From Berkiella sp964496435 (lineage in GTDB: Bacteria > Pseudomonadota > Gammaproteobacteria > Berkiellales > Berkiellaceae): a DNA stretch of 64,000 nt. A program made the position numbers and the translations under genes. The stretch is taken from contig CAZBZP010000017.1 of the NCBI GenBank assembly GCA_964496435.1, forward strand, positions 1-64,000, given 5' to 3'. Shown piece by piece: positions 45,515 to 55,646 of this stretch (position 1 is its first letter; every line of letters starts with the position of its first letter). The notes under the pieces are model-generated. The model was not told the origin of the DNA and did not search any database. It worked only from the letters and a program-made list of their open reading frames with translations.

Positions 45515-47260
45515 ATGCCTAACAAGTCATATTATACAAAGCCTCACGGCAAAATAGCGCTTCCACTCAATCAGTGGGATTTAATTATTTTGGTTTTATT
45601 CTTTGGTCTGTTGGCAGCCTTTGTCTGGGGCGCAGAGCAAATGACGGCGCCTTATGAGCTCGGCAAGCACATCCCTATTTCGCTCAATCCTAAAATGCTG
45701 CCAGGATATGCCATCTCTACCGTCATCCGCATGGCTATCGCCTTATTGGTTTCTTTGTTGTTCACCTTTACGGTGGCAACCTTGGCCGCCAAAAGCCAGC
45801 GTGCTGAAAGATTTATTTTACCTTTTATCGACATTATGCAGTCGGTGCCCGTCCTTGGCTTTCTCTCGGTTTCGATTTTAGCCTTTATATATCTCTTCCC
45901 TGGCAGCCAATTGGGGCCTGAGTGTGCTGCTATCTTTGCTATCTTTACATCACAAGCTTGGAACATGGCTTTGAGTTTTTATCAATCTTTGCGCACCGTA
46001 CCCAAAGATTTAGATGAAGCGGCTAATATGTTCCACTTAACGCCCTGGCAGCGATTTTGGCGACTCGAGGTGCCTTTTGCGACACCTGGCTTAATCTGGA
46101 ACACCATGATGTCACTCTCAAGTGGTTGGTTTTTCGTTGTTGCCTCAGAAGCAATCTCTGTTAATAACCAAAATATTACTTTGCCAGGCATCGGTTCTTA
46201 TATTTATAAGGCGACCTTAGAATCTGATCAACATGCTATCTGCTATGCGCTCTTAACCATGTTTTTAGTTATTATTATTTATGATCAATTGATTTTTAGA
46301 CCCCTGGTTGCTTGGTCTGAAAAATTTAAAATAGAATCTAACCCTGAAACCTATACTGAAACCTGGTTCTTGAACTTACTGCAAAGGGCTAAGTTAATAC
46401 ATGTGATCGTATCTTTTATGCGTCAAATCCGCGATCTCATCACCATTCCTTTTTTCAAGCGCGAGTTTACAGCTAAAAAACTTTCCCCCAAAGTGCGCCA
46501 AGCCATTTCCTGGACAGCCATTACTTTTTGGAACAGCTTTCTCTTTATTGGGATTGTGGCCTCCTGCCTTATCCTTGCCCGTTTTATATATAATGAAGTG
46601 ACCTTATCTGAAGTAATCGAGGTTTTTGGCTTAGGACTTTTCACCGCCATAAAGATTGCCATCATGGTTATTCTTTGTTCATTGCTGTGGGTTCCTATTG
46701 GCGTCTGGGTTGGACTTCGTCCCAAAACGGCAACCTTTGTCCAATTAATTGCACAAATTTTGGCTTCCTTCCCCGCCAATCTTATCTACCCTGTGCTCTA
46801 TATGTTTATTATTACTTATGACTTAAATATCAACGTCTGGACAGCACCATTAATTATTTTAGGAACACAATGGTATATCCTTTTTAACGTTATTGCGGGC
46901 GCGAGTAGCATGCCGCAAGATTTTCACCTTGTGGCTCAAAATTATGGTTTAAAAGGTTGGTTGTGGTGGAAAAAACTGGTATTACCCGCTATTTTCCCTT
47001 ACTACATCACCGGTGCGATGACCGCTGTTGGCGGCAGTTGGAATGCCAGCATCATCGCAGAAGTTGTTAATTGGGGTGGTGAAACCATCCTGTCAAAAGG
47101 GCTGGGAAGTTATATTACGCAATATACGTCTGTCGGTGATTTTCCGCGCATTGCCTTGGGTATAGCGGTAATGAGCATTTATGTTATCGTCATTAATCGT
47201 TTGGTATGGCAAAAACTTTATGATATTGCTGAAGAAAAATTCCAGATGAGCTCAACATAA
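45515..47260 (+). CDS. ABC transporter permease, two fused NitT/TauT-type domains
   Basis: The protein (581 residues from the ATG at 45515) is an inner-membrane permease of the nitrate/sulfonate/taurine class. It has two tandem binding-protein-dependent permease domains of about 260 residues. The first EAA loop is EAANMFHLTPWQRFWRLEVP. The second is the degenerate VAQNYGLKGWLWWKKLVLP. Eleven or so membrane segments are seen. An in-frame TTG at 45443 would add 24 residues but is less likely. The ATPase gene follows after 15 bp. No periplasmic binding protein is in the window, so the substrate is unknown. Confidence 0.85.
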   Translation: MPNKSYYTKPHGKIALPLNQWDLIILVLFFGLLAAFVWGAEQMTAPYELGKHIPISLNPKMLPGYAISTVIRMAIALLVSLLFTFTVATLAAKSQRAERFILPFIDIMQSVPVLGFLSVSILAFIYLFPGSQLGPECAAIFAIFTSQAWNMALSFYQSLRTVPKDLDEAANMFHLTPWQRFWRLEVPFATPGLIWNTMMSLSSGWFFVVASEAISVNNQNITLPGIGSYIYKATLESDQHAICYALLTMFLVIIIYDQLIFRPLVAWSEKFKIESNPETYTETWFLNLLQRAKLIHVIVSFMRQIRDLITIPFFKREFTAKKLSPKVRQAISWTAITFWNSFLFIGIVASCLILARFIYNEVTLSEVIEVFGLGLFTAIKIAIMVILCSLLWVPIGVWVGLRPKTATFVQLIAQILASFPANLIYPVLYMFIITYDLNINVWTAPLIILGTQWYILFNVIAGASSMPQDFHLVAQNYGLKGWLWWKKLVLPAIFPYYITGAMTAVGGSWNASIIAEVVNWGGETILSKGLGSYITQYTSVGDFPRIALGIAVMSIYVIVINRLVWQKLYDIAEEKFQMSST

Positions 47261-47275
47261 TGGGAATGAAGCGCA

Positions 47276-48586
47276 ATGAGCATTGATTCAGAGAAAAAAA
47301 TAATTTTTACCGTTAAGGACTTAAAGAAAACTTTTCGTTCTAGCGAAGGTCAAGATTTGGTTGTGCTTGATGATGTTAATTTCACTATGTATGAAAATGA
47401 AATCGTCGCACTGCTTGGTAAATCCGGTTCCGGCAAATCTACCTTAATGCGTATGATTGCCGGTCTCATTAAACCTTCCAGCGGTAATGTGCACTATCGA
47501 GGACAGGTCGTGACTGAACCTGTTCAAGGCATTGCCATGGTATTCCAAAATTTTGCCCTACTGCCCTGGTTGACGGTGTTACAAAATGTAGAACTGGGCT
47601 TAGAAGCACTGGGTATTGAAAAAAAGCAACGCCGAAAGCGTGCCCTACAAGCGATTGATACCATAGGATTAGATGGCTTTGAATCGGCATATCCAAAGGA
47701 GTTATCCGGAGGTATGCGTCAGCGTGTGGGATTTGCAAGAGCCTTGGTGGTTGATCCTGAATTACTTTTAATGGATGAGCCCTTTTCAGCATTAGATGTG
47801 CTCACCTCAGAAAGTTTAAAAAGTGACTTGATGGATTTATGGTTAGCCAAACGTACGCGAACCAAAGGTATTTTATTTGTTACTCACAATATTGAAGAAG
47901 CAGCCTTAATGGCAGACAGGATCATTATCTTCACCGGTAATCCAGGACGCATTCGCGCTGAATTGGCCGTCAGCAGTCCTTTACCGCGGGATCCCGAAGA
48001 TCCACATTTTAGAAAATTAGTAGATGATATTTACTCTCTGATGACAACCAGCGAGAGAAAACGCCCAAGAGAAGCAGGCGAATTACAAAAAGTAGAGATT
48101 ACGTATCGCTTGCCTGATGTTGAAATTCTTGAGCTTATCGGCTTTGTTGAGGCCGTCTTTGCCGAAGACACAACTGGGCCTATCGATTTACCGATGCTCT
48201 CTGAAAATCTCCATTTAGAGGCAGACAGCCTATTCCAACTTTCTGAAGCTTTAGAAATTTTACATTTTGCGAACGTATCTAAAGGGGATATTACCCTAAC
48301 AGAAGAAGGCAAATTTTTTGCCACTGCCAATCTTCAAGAACGCAAAAAATTATTTGCAAAGCAACTTGAAGATCGCGTACCACTAGCAAAGCATATTAAA
48401 GACACCTTGGATAATCGTGCGAATCATCGTGAAAATGAAGAATACTTCATTAATGAGCTTAAAGAACAGTTAACTGATGCTGAAGCAGAAAGGGTATTAA
48501 CCGTTATGATCGATTGGGGCCGTTATGCGGAAATTTTCGCTTACGACTACGATTCAGGAAACTTAAGTCTTGAAAACCCTAACTAA
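47276..48586 (+). CDS. ABC transporter ATPase with AAA-associated C-terminal domain
   Basis: The 436-residue ATPase energises the adjacent permease. It has Walker A in LLGKSGSGKST, the signature LSGGMRQRVGFARAL, and Walker B in LLLMDEPFSALD. The first 260 residues form the nucleotide-binding domain. The last 160 match the AAA-associated C-terminal domain found on some nitrate/sulfonate transporter ATPases, perhaps for regulation. It ends 17 bp inside tamA, so expression is coupled to the outer-membrane assembly gene downstream. Confidence 0.9.
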   Translation: MSIDSEKKIIFTVKDLKKTFRSSEGQDLVVLDDVNFTMYENEIVALLGKSGSGKSTLMRMIAGLIKPSSGNVHYRGQVVTEPVQGIAMVFQNFALLPWLTVLQNVELGLEALGIEKKQRRKRALQAIDTIGLDGFESAYPKELSGGMRQRVGFARALVVDPELLLMDEPFSALDVLTSESLKSDLMDLWLAKRTRTKGILFVTHNIEEAALMADRIIIFTGNPGRIRAELAVSSPLPRDPEDPHFRKLVDDIYSLMTTSERKRPREAGELQKVEITYRLPDVEILELIGFVEAVFAEDTTGPIDLPMLSENLHLEADSLFQLSEALEILHFANVSKGDITLTEEGKFFATANLQERKKLFAKQLEDRVPLAKHIKDTLDNRANHRENEEYFINELKEQLTDAEAERVLTVMIDWGRYAEIFAYDYDSGNLSLENPN

Positions 48587-50324
48587 ACTATTATTAATAG
48601 CCTGTCTGTGCTTACCTGCGCTGGTTGAGGCAAAAACGAAAGATGAGCCCATTACAGTAAGTATTTCGGGCGTCAAAAAGGACATGGAAGACAACATTCG
48701 TGCTAATTTAAGTTTATTGCATGAAAATGTTGAAGACGAAGAAGTCTTAAGTCCTGCACAAATTGAAAACCGAGCAAAACAAGAAATCATCGCAGCCTTA
48801 CAACCCTTTGGCTACTATGAAGCCACTGTTGAAAGCCATGTTGAGACAAGCGCTGGTAAAATAAAGGCAAACTTTGTTATTAACTTAGGGGCCCCCGTTC
48901 TGATCTCGGCGATTCATTTTCAACTCAGTGGAGAAGGTGAAAAAGATCCTAAACTGGCTAAATTATTATCGCTTTTTTCTTTAAAGATTGGTGATGTATT
49001 TGTTCATGAAAGCTATGAGCAAAGCAAGAAAGCGATGCTTTCACAAACCATTCAAAGTGGCTATTTAGCAGCAACCTTTATAGAACATAGAGTAGAAGTT
49101 GATTTAGATACTAAAACAAGTCAAATTTATCTAAATCTTGCGACTGGCCCTCGCCATTATTTTGGTGAGGTTACTTTTAACCAAACGCTTTTATCGCCTA
49201 CACTCTTAAATCGTTATCTTCCCTTTGAAGTTGGCTCCCCCTACGCACCTGAAAAAATAATGGTATTACAAAGCCGTTTAGCCCAAAGTGACTATTTCAA
49301 AGTTACCAATGTCAAAGCCTTAACTGAAGATGACAATACCACCGTACCCGTGATGGTGGAACTCGAAGATGCAAAGCCTAATCATTATATTGTAGGTGCA
49401 GGCTATGGTACTGATACTGGCGTTCGCGGCAAGCTGGGTTGGACAAGACGCAGATTAAATTCAATGGGACATCGATTTAGCGCGCAAGCTCAAATTTCTG
49501 AAATTTATGACAAAGTTTATGCAGAATATAGTATTCCCGGCAAACGCCCTTATAGCGATCAACTCAAATTTCAGGGCGGATTTTATGATGATGAATATAG
49601 CGAAAAACCATCGCAAATTTATGAAGTAGGTGTGCTTGAAGAAAGAACACTTTCCCGTTGGCAGCGCCGCATTGGGGTGAATTACCACCATGAAAGATTC
49701 AATGCATATATTACCAATGACATTGTAGAATCTAAATTAATTTTACCCTCGCTAACTTTTATACAAGTAAAGAAATCAGAATCCGATGCCGTCAGTGGCC
49801 GGCGCATTGAATTCTCCATGCGTGGTTCTGTTGATGCCTTGTTCAGTGACACCTCCTTTTTTCAAAGCTATCTGCAATTAAAATGGGTGCATGGCATTAA
49901 TGATTTGACCAGAATATTGATGCGCGGCGATTTTGGTTTTACGGCACCTGATGATTCAGAAAAGCTCCCACTCTCACAGCGTTTCTTTGCTGGCGGTGAT
50001 TTAAGCTTGAGAGGTTATGGCTATCGTTCATTACCCAGTGAAATTGATAAAGATGGCAATTATAAACCCGTGGGCGGTGCTTATCTTGCTGTAGGCAGTG
50101 TTGAATTAGTAAGAACTATCAAAAAACCCTTTGGTTTATTCACCTTTGTTGATGCGGGTAATGCTTATCGAGAATTATTTCAAGAGACGGCTATCGGTGT
50201 AGGGGTGGGTGTTGAATGGCAAACCCGTCTTGGCCCTATCAAGTTTGCTGTTGCCAAACCTTTAACCAAAACCTCAGACTCTTGGCGCATCCATGCGTCC
50301 TTTGGGCCAGAACTTTCTTATTAA
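48570..50324 (+). CDS. tamA: TamA outer-membrane translocation assembly protein
   Basis: TamA is an Omp85-family barrel that works with TamB to assemble some outer-membrane proteins and autotransporters. The 584-residue protein (E. coli 577) has a signal peptide ending near ALVEA, about three POTRA domains to residue 260, and a 16-strand barrel with the substrate-loop motif DLSLRGYGYRSL. The start is a TTG at 48570; AGGAA at 48556-48560 is nine bases upstream and the next in-frame ATG would cut into the signal peptide. It overlaps the ABC ATPase gene by 17 bp. The window's two large autotransporters are possible substrates. Confidence 0.9.
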   Translation: MKTLTKLLLIACLCLPALVEAKTKDEPITVSISGVKKDMEDNIRANLSLLHENVEDEEVLSPAQIENRAKQEIIAALQPFGYYEATVESHVETSAGKIKANFVINLGAPVLISAIHFQLSGEGEKDPKLAKLLSLFSLKIGDVFVHESYEQSKKAMLSQTIQSGYLAATFIEHRVEVDLDTKTSQIYLNLATGPRHYFGEVTFNQTLLSPTLLNRYLPFEVGSPYAPEKIMVLQSRLAQSDYFKVTNVKALTEDDNTTVPVMVELEDAKPNHYIVGAGYGTDTGVRGKLGWTRRRLNSMGHRFSAQAQISEIYDKVYAEYSIPGKRPYSDQLKFQGGFYDDEYSEKPSQIYEVGVLEERTLSRWQRRIGVNYHHERFNAYITNDIVESKLILPSLTFIQVKKSESDAVSGRRIEFSMRGSVDALFSDTSFFQSYLQLKWVHGINDLTRILMRGDFGFTAPDDSEKLPLSQRFFAGGDLSLRGYGYRSLPSEIDKDGNYKPVGGAYLAVGSVELVRTIKKPFGLFTFVDAGNAYRELFQETAIGVGVGVEWQTRLGPIKFAVAKPLTKTSDSWRIHASFGPELSY

Positions 50325-50331
50325 ATAAGGT

Positions 50332-51138
50332 CTATTTACGAAAATTTAACTTGGCTGGCTTCAACGGAGCATCGCTAGGCTCATGAAGCTCCTGCCTTAA
50401 ATTTTTTCTAAAAGTTTGTGCGCTATCTCTATTCTCAATACGCAACATTCGTGAAATGGCCTCTCTTCTTTTATTTAGATAATCGGGTTTTTGACATTTT
50501 GCATGTGAAAGAAGCTCTTCTAAAAATTCACTTTTTTGTTCATCAGCATTCAACATCAGCTGATTGTAGGTTTTAATCAAGGTATTTCCCAGTTCCCGCG
50601 AACTACCTAAACCTTCTCTTCCTTTAGAGAAAAAACCCAAAACACGCGTTTGCACAGTGCGCGCCATCGAACTAAACGATGCAATAAATTCGTCTAAGAA
50701 GGGCTTATTTTGAAACCTCTCCTTTATTATTCTAATTTCTTTGCTTAATTGCGGGTTTGGCATGGTTAAGGGGGTATTTCTATGAACATAGAGGCCAGCG
50801 CGTGCTACAAGCATTTCAACCAAAGGTATTTGTTTAATTTGCTCATCTTTGCTGAGTTGTTTAAAGCTTTTAATCAAGTCCTTATCAAGATATAACCTAA
50901 AATCTTGTAGGGCGGACAGATTGTATTGATAATATGCTCTAAGGGAGCGCCACTTAGCTATCATTTCTTTTTCAGAGGAATTTTCTTGTAAATTGTTTTG
51001 CTCATCATTAACACCTGGCCTTGCAGTTAACCACGCCTCAAAAAATGCCAATTTGGACGAGAAAGATAAGCTTGCTTTATGAGCTCTGCGTTCCCTGATA
51101 GCTTTTTGGATCTCGATTGAACCTGTGCCATATAACAT
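50332..51138 (-). CDS. Unknown protein inserted between tamA and tamB
   Basis: This 268-residue protein is not recognised. It is soluble, lysine- and arginine-rich and helical, with no signal peptide. It is transcribed against tamA and tamB, which are normally adjacent and co-directional. The ATG at 51138 is preferred over a TTG at 51144 because GAGG lies seven bases before it. Basic C-terminal residues (RREAISRMLRIENRDS) are frequent. Gene acquisition into the tam operon is the simplest reading. Function is unknown, with an effector possible by analogy to other orphans here. Confidence 0.6.
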   Translation of the reverse strand: MLYGTGSIEIQKAIRERRAHKASLSFSSKLAFFEAWLTARPGVNDEQNNLQENSSEKEMIAKWRSLRAYYQYNLSALQDFRLYLDKDLIKSFKQLSKDEQIKQIPLVEMLVARAGLYVHRNTPLTMPNPQLSKEIRIIKERFQNKPFLDEFIASFSSMARTVQTRVLGFFSKGREGLGSSRELGNTLIKTYNQLMLNADEQKSEFLEELLSHAKCQKPDYLNKRREAISRMLRIENRDSAQTFRKNLRQELHEPSDAPLKPAKLNFRK

Positions 51139-51328
51139 GATCAAACCTCACATTTAGATTGAAGGCGAATGCTAGCGGTGCCGAGGGACAATAGCAAGTA
51201 AACCCACCAATATATTAGCAAAAATCAGTTTGTCAACTTTATATTAATATATATAAGTCTAATGACAGCAGCTAGGATGCCCTGTACAATGCTATTTAAT
51301 ATGAGTTAATTATTTACCTTCTAAAAAC

Positions 51329-53788
51329 ATGGCCACACTAACAAGCTTTCTCAGCCAACACTTTGAACCGCTTTCCATGCTGAAAAAGGCTTGTTTATTC
51401 CTCTTTTCCCTGGGCTTTGCCTTAATAGCATTTGTTTTTTTTCTAGTCCTTAGCCCCCAAGGTGGGAAAATCGCACTCAACTTAGTTTCTGAACTAACAC
51501 CCTACAAGCTAAATTGTGCTACTTTTGATGGCGCGCTTTATGAAGGAGTGGTTTTAGAAGATGTCGAAGTGACGGGCCCTTCTGTTCATCTTCGCGCCAA
51601 AGAAGTGCGTGCAGCCTGGGATTTTAGACAACTGTTTAAGCAGGATAAAAAGATTAGCTATCTACATATTAATAATCTTTCCTTGTCCTATAACAATAAC
51701 AACAGCAAATTAGTCTTACCCAAAGAATATGACGATGTGGTATTGGAACAAGCACAAGCCAATATCCTTAAAACCTTACCTTTTGCTCTTGCTATCGAAG
51801 ATATCCATATCAATGATGCCAAAATCCATTGGAATCAAATTGAGCATGCTTTTAAAGAAGTTAAAATTAAACATGCCTCAAGCACACTTGCCCACATTGA
51901 AGAAATTCACTATGCGGGCGATTTTGGATCATTTGATGCCTACTTACAGGGTGCAATTAAAGTTAATTGGGATCTCAATCTTTCAAAAAATCCCTACTTG
52001 GCAGATTTAAATTCTGCAGCTATCAGTACCAAAGGCAGTATTATCATGCCTTCAAGGCACATTGATGATCCCCAAAATCAAATCATTATCAATGCAAAGC
52101 TAAAAGACTTGAAGAAAGGGAAACACCATTTTGAAAATATTAACATGGATATCAAAGGCAATTTAGCGAATCATCATGTTTCCCTAACCGGGCTCTATAA
52201 CAATAGCCCTATTAAAAGCACGCTGCTTGGAAAATTCTCAGATAAATTCTGGCAAGGAGACGTTGCTAAATTTAAAGTAGAACATCAAAGATGGGAAAAA
52301 ATTGGAAACTCTACGGGGAATATTTTAGTTAATTGGCATGATGCTACCATCAACACCAATATTGAACTTTTATTAAGTGAAAAGCATCCTGTCACTTTGG
52401 TCACCCAAATTGATAAAAAGAAACCCTATGCCTTAAAAGGCTCTATTAAAGCACATGTTGAGCAACTCAGATCACTGGCAGCGCTCATTCCAGCAATTGC
52501 TAATCTACGCGGTAAATTGAATATCGATTTAGCCCTCAGTGGTACCTTGTTGCAACCCCAATGGTTGGGCAATATCCAATTGATTGATGCAAAGCTGCCA
52601 GCAACCTCGCTGGGCAAAAAAGCTGTTCTTAACGAATTAGCATTAGACTTCTTAGCAGAAAATAAGATTGCACTACATGGCAAAGGATTATGGGGTAGTG
52701 GTGAGTTCCATATCGTCGGTAATGGCGCACTCACTGGTAACCCTAATCTAAATATTAATCTTAAAGGTGAAAAGCTGCTGCTCAGTGACACGCCTGAATA
52801 CTATATCGTTGCCAATCCTGATCTCAATTTAAGTTTGCAAAACGGCAAAGTAGCCCTCAAAGGCAGTATTGTTATCCCTGAAGCTGAAATCAACAGCTTA
52901 AAAAACCCAGACTCCATCAGCACCTCCGATGATGTCGTTGTTATATCAAAAAAGAAAGTTGCAAAGCCTAAAAAAGTTTTGGATGAGCGTACTTTTTCCT
53001 ACCCTATTGCGACTCATATTGATTTAATTTTGAAAGACAAAATAACCTATAAAGGGTATGGCATATCAAGCAAAGTCGGTGGCAGATTAGAAATAAATCA
53101 ACAACCAGGCCAACCGCCTTTAGCCAAAGGAAAGCTCTTTTTAAGCAAGGGAAGCTACAAAGCCTATGGCAAAGTGTTTGATATCAATTATGGGCAAATT
53201 TTGTTTACTGGTGGTCCTATTTACGATCCTATTTTGGATATTCGCGCTGAGAGAAAAATACAACCATCAACAACCTTAGGCTCATTTAAGAATAACGATA
53301 TGATTTTGGCTGGTGTAACCTTTAGTGGCAATCTTAAAACACCCAAAATAGGTTTTTATTCAAACCCACCCATGCCTGATGCTGATGTTATTTCTTACTT
53401 AATTGTGGGACGCCCGCAAAGCCAAATCAATGAAGCCCAGGCTGAATTACTTTTCCAAGCGGTTTCACAATTGGCAAGTGTTGTTGGCTCAAACCGACAT
53501 GATGTTCATTTTGATTTGGCTGAAAAGTTAAAATTAGATCAATTGGGTTTTTCTAAAAAGCAGAATTTTATCCCAACCCCCGGCTCCCATAATCCTTTAG
53601 AGGACACCGTGTTTGTGCTTGGAAAGCAGCTTTCCTCGCGTTTGTATCTTAATTACAGCGTTGGTATCGTGGATTCAGCAAGCCAATTAGGAATGCGCTA
53701 TATTGTGGGCAAAAATGTCAGTATTGAAGCATCTGCAGGAACGCAAGGTTCTAGCGCAGATGTTCTGCTTTCCTTTGAGGGACATTAA
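51329..53788 (+). CDS. tamB: TamB inner-membrane translocation assembly protein, short form
   Basis: TamB is an inner-membrane-anchored, beta-rich periplasmic protein that bridges to TamA. The 819-residue protein has one N-terminal membrane segment (CLFLFSLGFALIAFVFFLVL, about 27-46), a long run of strands, and the conserved C-terminal domain with NYSVGIVDSASQLGMRYIVG. E. coli TamB is about 1259 residues, so the central beta region is shorter. The start could also be the ATG at 51377; neither has a strong ribosome site. It is separated from tamA by an opposite-strand gene. Confidence 0.87.
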   Translation: MATLTSFLSQHFEPLSMLKKACLFLFSLGFALIAFVFFLVLSPQGGKIALNLVSELTPYKLNCATFDGALYEGVVLEDVEVTGPSVHLRAKEVRAAWDFRQLFKQDKKISYLHINNLSLSYNNNNSKLVLPKEYDDVVLEQAQANILKTLPFALAIEDIHINDAKIHWNQIEHAFKEVKIKHASSTLAHIEEIHYAGDFGSFDAYLQGAIKVNWDLNLSKNPYLADLNSAAISTKGSIIMPSRHIDDPQNQIIINAKLKDLKKGKHHFENINMDIKGNLANHHVSLTGLYNNSPIKSTLLGKFSDKFWQGDVAKFKVEHQRWEKIGNSTGNILVNWHDATINTNIELLLSEKHPVTLVTQIDKKKPYALKGSIKAHVEQLRSLAALIPAIANLRGKLNIDLALSGTLLQPQWLGNIQLIDAKLPATSLGKKAVLNELALDFLAENKIALHGKGLWGSGEFHIVGNGALTGNPNLNINLKGEKLLLSDTPEYYIVANPDLNLSLQNGKVALKGSIVIPEAEINSLKNPDSISTSDDVVVISKKKVAKPKKVLDERTFSYPIATHIDLILKDKITYKGYGISSKVGGRLEINQQPGQPPLAKGKLFLSKGSYKAYGKVFDINYGQILFTGGPIYDPILDIRAERKIQPSTTLGSFKNNDMILAGVTFSGNLKTPKIGFYSNPPMPDADVISYLIVGRPQSQINEAQAELLFQAVSQLASVVGSNRHDVHFDLAEKLKLDQLGFSKKQNFIPTPGSHNPLEDTVFVLGKQLSSRLYLNYSVGIVDSASQLGMRYIVGKNVSIEASAGTQGSSADVLLSFEGH

Positions 53789-53825
53789 TCCGCCCTCGCT
53801 TCGCTTTGGCGTGATTTAAAATATT

Positions 53826-54863
53826 TTAGCTAAAAAATACGGCTTCGGTTAGGCCACGATTTGATAATACTTCTTTTAGAAAATTTAAGGCTTCAACTTG
53901 TATTTGGCGTACACGTTCGCGTGTTAAGCCGATTTCAGCCCCAACATCTTCTAAAGTTGCTTGTTCAAAACCACGCAAACCAAAGCGACGGGTAATAACT
54001 TCACGTTGCTTTTCATTGAGTTGATCAAGCCAATGATCTACTTCTCTTTCAAAATCAGCATCACCCAATAAATTCACGGGATCATAAGCTGGATCATCGG
54101 CAATACTTTCAACTAAAGAACGTTCTGTTTCACTGGCAACGGGAGAGTCTAAGGAGGAAACTTTTTCATTTAATCCCATTATTTTTTTAATCGTATCAGG
54201 ATCTTTTTGCACAACATGCGCTATGTCATCAGGCCTTGGTTCATGTTCTAATTTGTGGGTTAATTCACGCCCGGTACGTAAATAAACATTGAGTTCTTTT
54301 ACCACATGAATTGGCAGTCGAATGGTGCGTGTTTGGTTCATTAATGCGCGTTCAATGGTTTGGCGGATCCACCAGGTGCCATAAGTTGAAAAGCGAAATC
54401 CTTTTTCAGGATCAAATTTTTCTACAGCACGAATTAAACCAAGATTTCCTTCTTCAATTAAATCAAGCAAGGGTAAACCACGATTTAAATAACGTCTGGC
54501 AATCTTAACGACTAGTCTTAGGTTGCCTTCAATCATACGATTTCTGGAGTTAACGCAGCCTTGTTGCGCAAGACGTGCATAATGTACTTCATCTTCTGCG
54601 GTTAATAATTTAGAAAAGCCGATTTCACCAAGGTAGATTTGTGTGGCATCATAGGATTTTTTAGCAGTAGATGTGGCTTCTTGTTCTTCTTTTTCGAGCC
54701 ATTCTTCTGTGGACGCTAAAGCATCGATATCAAAATCGTCTTTTTCATCCAAAGATAAATCGTCAAGCTCTAGTTCGAGATCATCTTCCTGTGCTTTTGC
54801 TTGCCCTGAAAAGTCTGTTGCTTCTTCATCCTCAACTAAAGCAAGATCATCCCATGACTTCAT
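53826..54863 (-). CDS. rpoS: RNA polymerase sigma factor RpoS
   Basis: RpoS directs transcription in stationary phase and stress, and in Legionella-type bacteria the transmissive phase. The 345-residue protein has sigma region 2 with NLRLVVKIARRYLNRGLPLL and region 2.4 with FSTYGTWWIRQTIERALM. Next is the RpoS hallmark RTIRLPIHVVKELNVYLRT, then region 4 with TLEDVGAEIGLTRERVRQIQ. The ATG at 54863 starts the usual acidic N-terminus; one at 54902 is less likely. It converges on tamB with 37 bp between them. The usual nlpD neighbour is not present. Confidence 0.93.
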   Translation of the reverse strand: MKSWDDLALVEDEEATDFSGQAKAQEDDLELELDDLSLDEKDDFDIDALASTEEWLEKEEQEATSTAKKSYDATQIYLGEIGFSKLLTAEDEVHYARLAQQGCVNSRNRMIEGNLRLVVKIARRYLNRGLPLLDLIEEGNLGLIRAVEKFDPEKGFRFSTYGTWWIRQTIERALMNQTRTIRLPIHVVKELNVYLRTGRELTHKLEHEPRPDDIAHVVQKDPDTIKKIMGLNEKVSSLDSPVASETERSLVESIADDPAYDPVNLLGDADFEREVDHWLDQLNEKQREVITRRFGLRGFEQATLEDVGAEIGLTRERVRQIQVEALNFLKEVLSNRGLTEAVFFS

Positions 54864-54967
54864 ATATTTTAATGCTCCATGCAAAATTATATGCGTGCGC
54901 AATCCTTGCGCACAAATTTATGACAACTTGTCATTAGACAAAAGCGAATAAAATCACTTAAAACAAA

Positions 54968-55420
54968 TTACATTTCAGAAATATTTTTGGTTAAACCATC
55001 GAGCTCTTTGAGAATATGCTCGTAATGTTCTTGCCCTAATCCTGAAATGATTTTGTTTTGAGCTGATTGCCATAAAGGGATCCCCTTCATGAGCGTCTCA
55101 CGCCCTTTTTCAGTTAAGGCATATGCCTTTGAGCGCTTGTCCCTTGGCTCTATGGTTTCAATGAAACCTAACTTTTCAAGTGGCTTAAGATTTCTCGTCA
55201 GCGTGGTTCTATCCATCACTAAGGTGCTTGCCATTTCGGTTAATGTACGAGCAGCGACAGAGGCCATTGAAACGAGCAAGGTAAACTGTGTTGCTCTGAT
55301 TCCAGCAGGCTCCAAGCAATGATCGTAGAACTGCGTAACAGCTCTTGCTGCCTTGCGTACATTAAAACAGCAGTCCTTAGCATTGATTAATCTGTGGTTA
55401 ATTGGTTCGGTGACTTCCAT
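54968..55420 (-). CDS. MarR-family transcriptional regulator
   Basis: The 150-residue protein has the MarR winged helix at about residues 35-115: the recognition helix is in LVMDRTTLTRNLKPLEKLGFI and the wing in IEPRDKRSKAYALTEKGRE. MarR proteins respond to phenolic or oxidative signals or to metabolite ligands. Four cysteines (C17 and C18, C35 region, none in the wing) could allow redox sensing, which is speculation. It is divergent from acnA, a possible target, with 226 bp between them and no clear palindrome. Confidence 0.9.
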   Translation of the reverse strand: MEVTEPINHRLINAKDCCFNVRKAARAVTQFYDHCLEPAGIRATQFTLLVSMASVAARTLTEMASTLVMDRTTLTRNLKPLEKLGFIETIEPRDKRSKAYALTEKGRETLMKGIPLWQSAQNKIISGLGQEHYEHILKELDGLTKNISEM

Positions 55421-55646
55421 TGGTTTACCCCCTCACCAAAAAGTGTAGACCCCCGTTCCACCAACTTTCAAGAAAACAAGTCAGTTTTCCCAAACATTTT
55501 TTAAACAGTTGTAAATGCTTACAAATAAAGGGCCCTTTTAACGCCGCCATCGCATCTATCATTAAAAGAGAATAAACTTAGGCTTCTAGGATTTGCTCAT
55601 AATTAGTTGCTTTGCTGGGTATTTACCCATTGTTAGGGAGACTGGA

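Noticed and set aside
45652..45966. 104-codon minus-strand frame within the permease gene.
   Set aside because: Shadow of a well-supported membrane protein with EAA motif.
45515..48586. ABC transporter as the exporter for the double-glycine-leader peptides.
   Set aside because: It has NitT/TauT import-type permease domains and no C39 peptidase domain.
39277..51138. Possible kinship of two unknown proteins both starting MLYG (39277-40332 and 50332-51138).
   Set aside because: Similarity stops after four residues; nothing else aligns.
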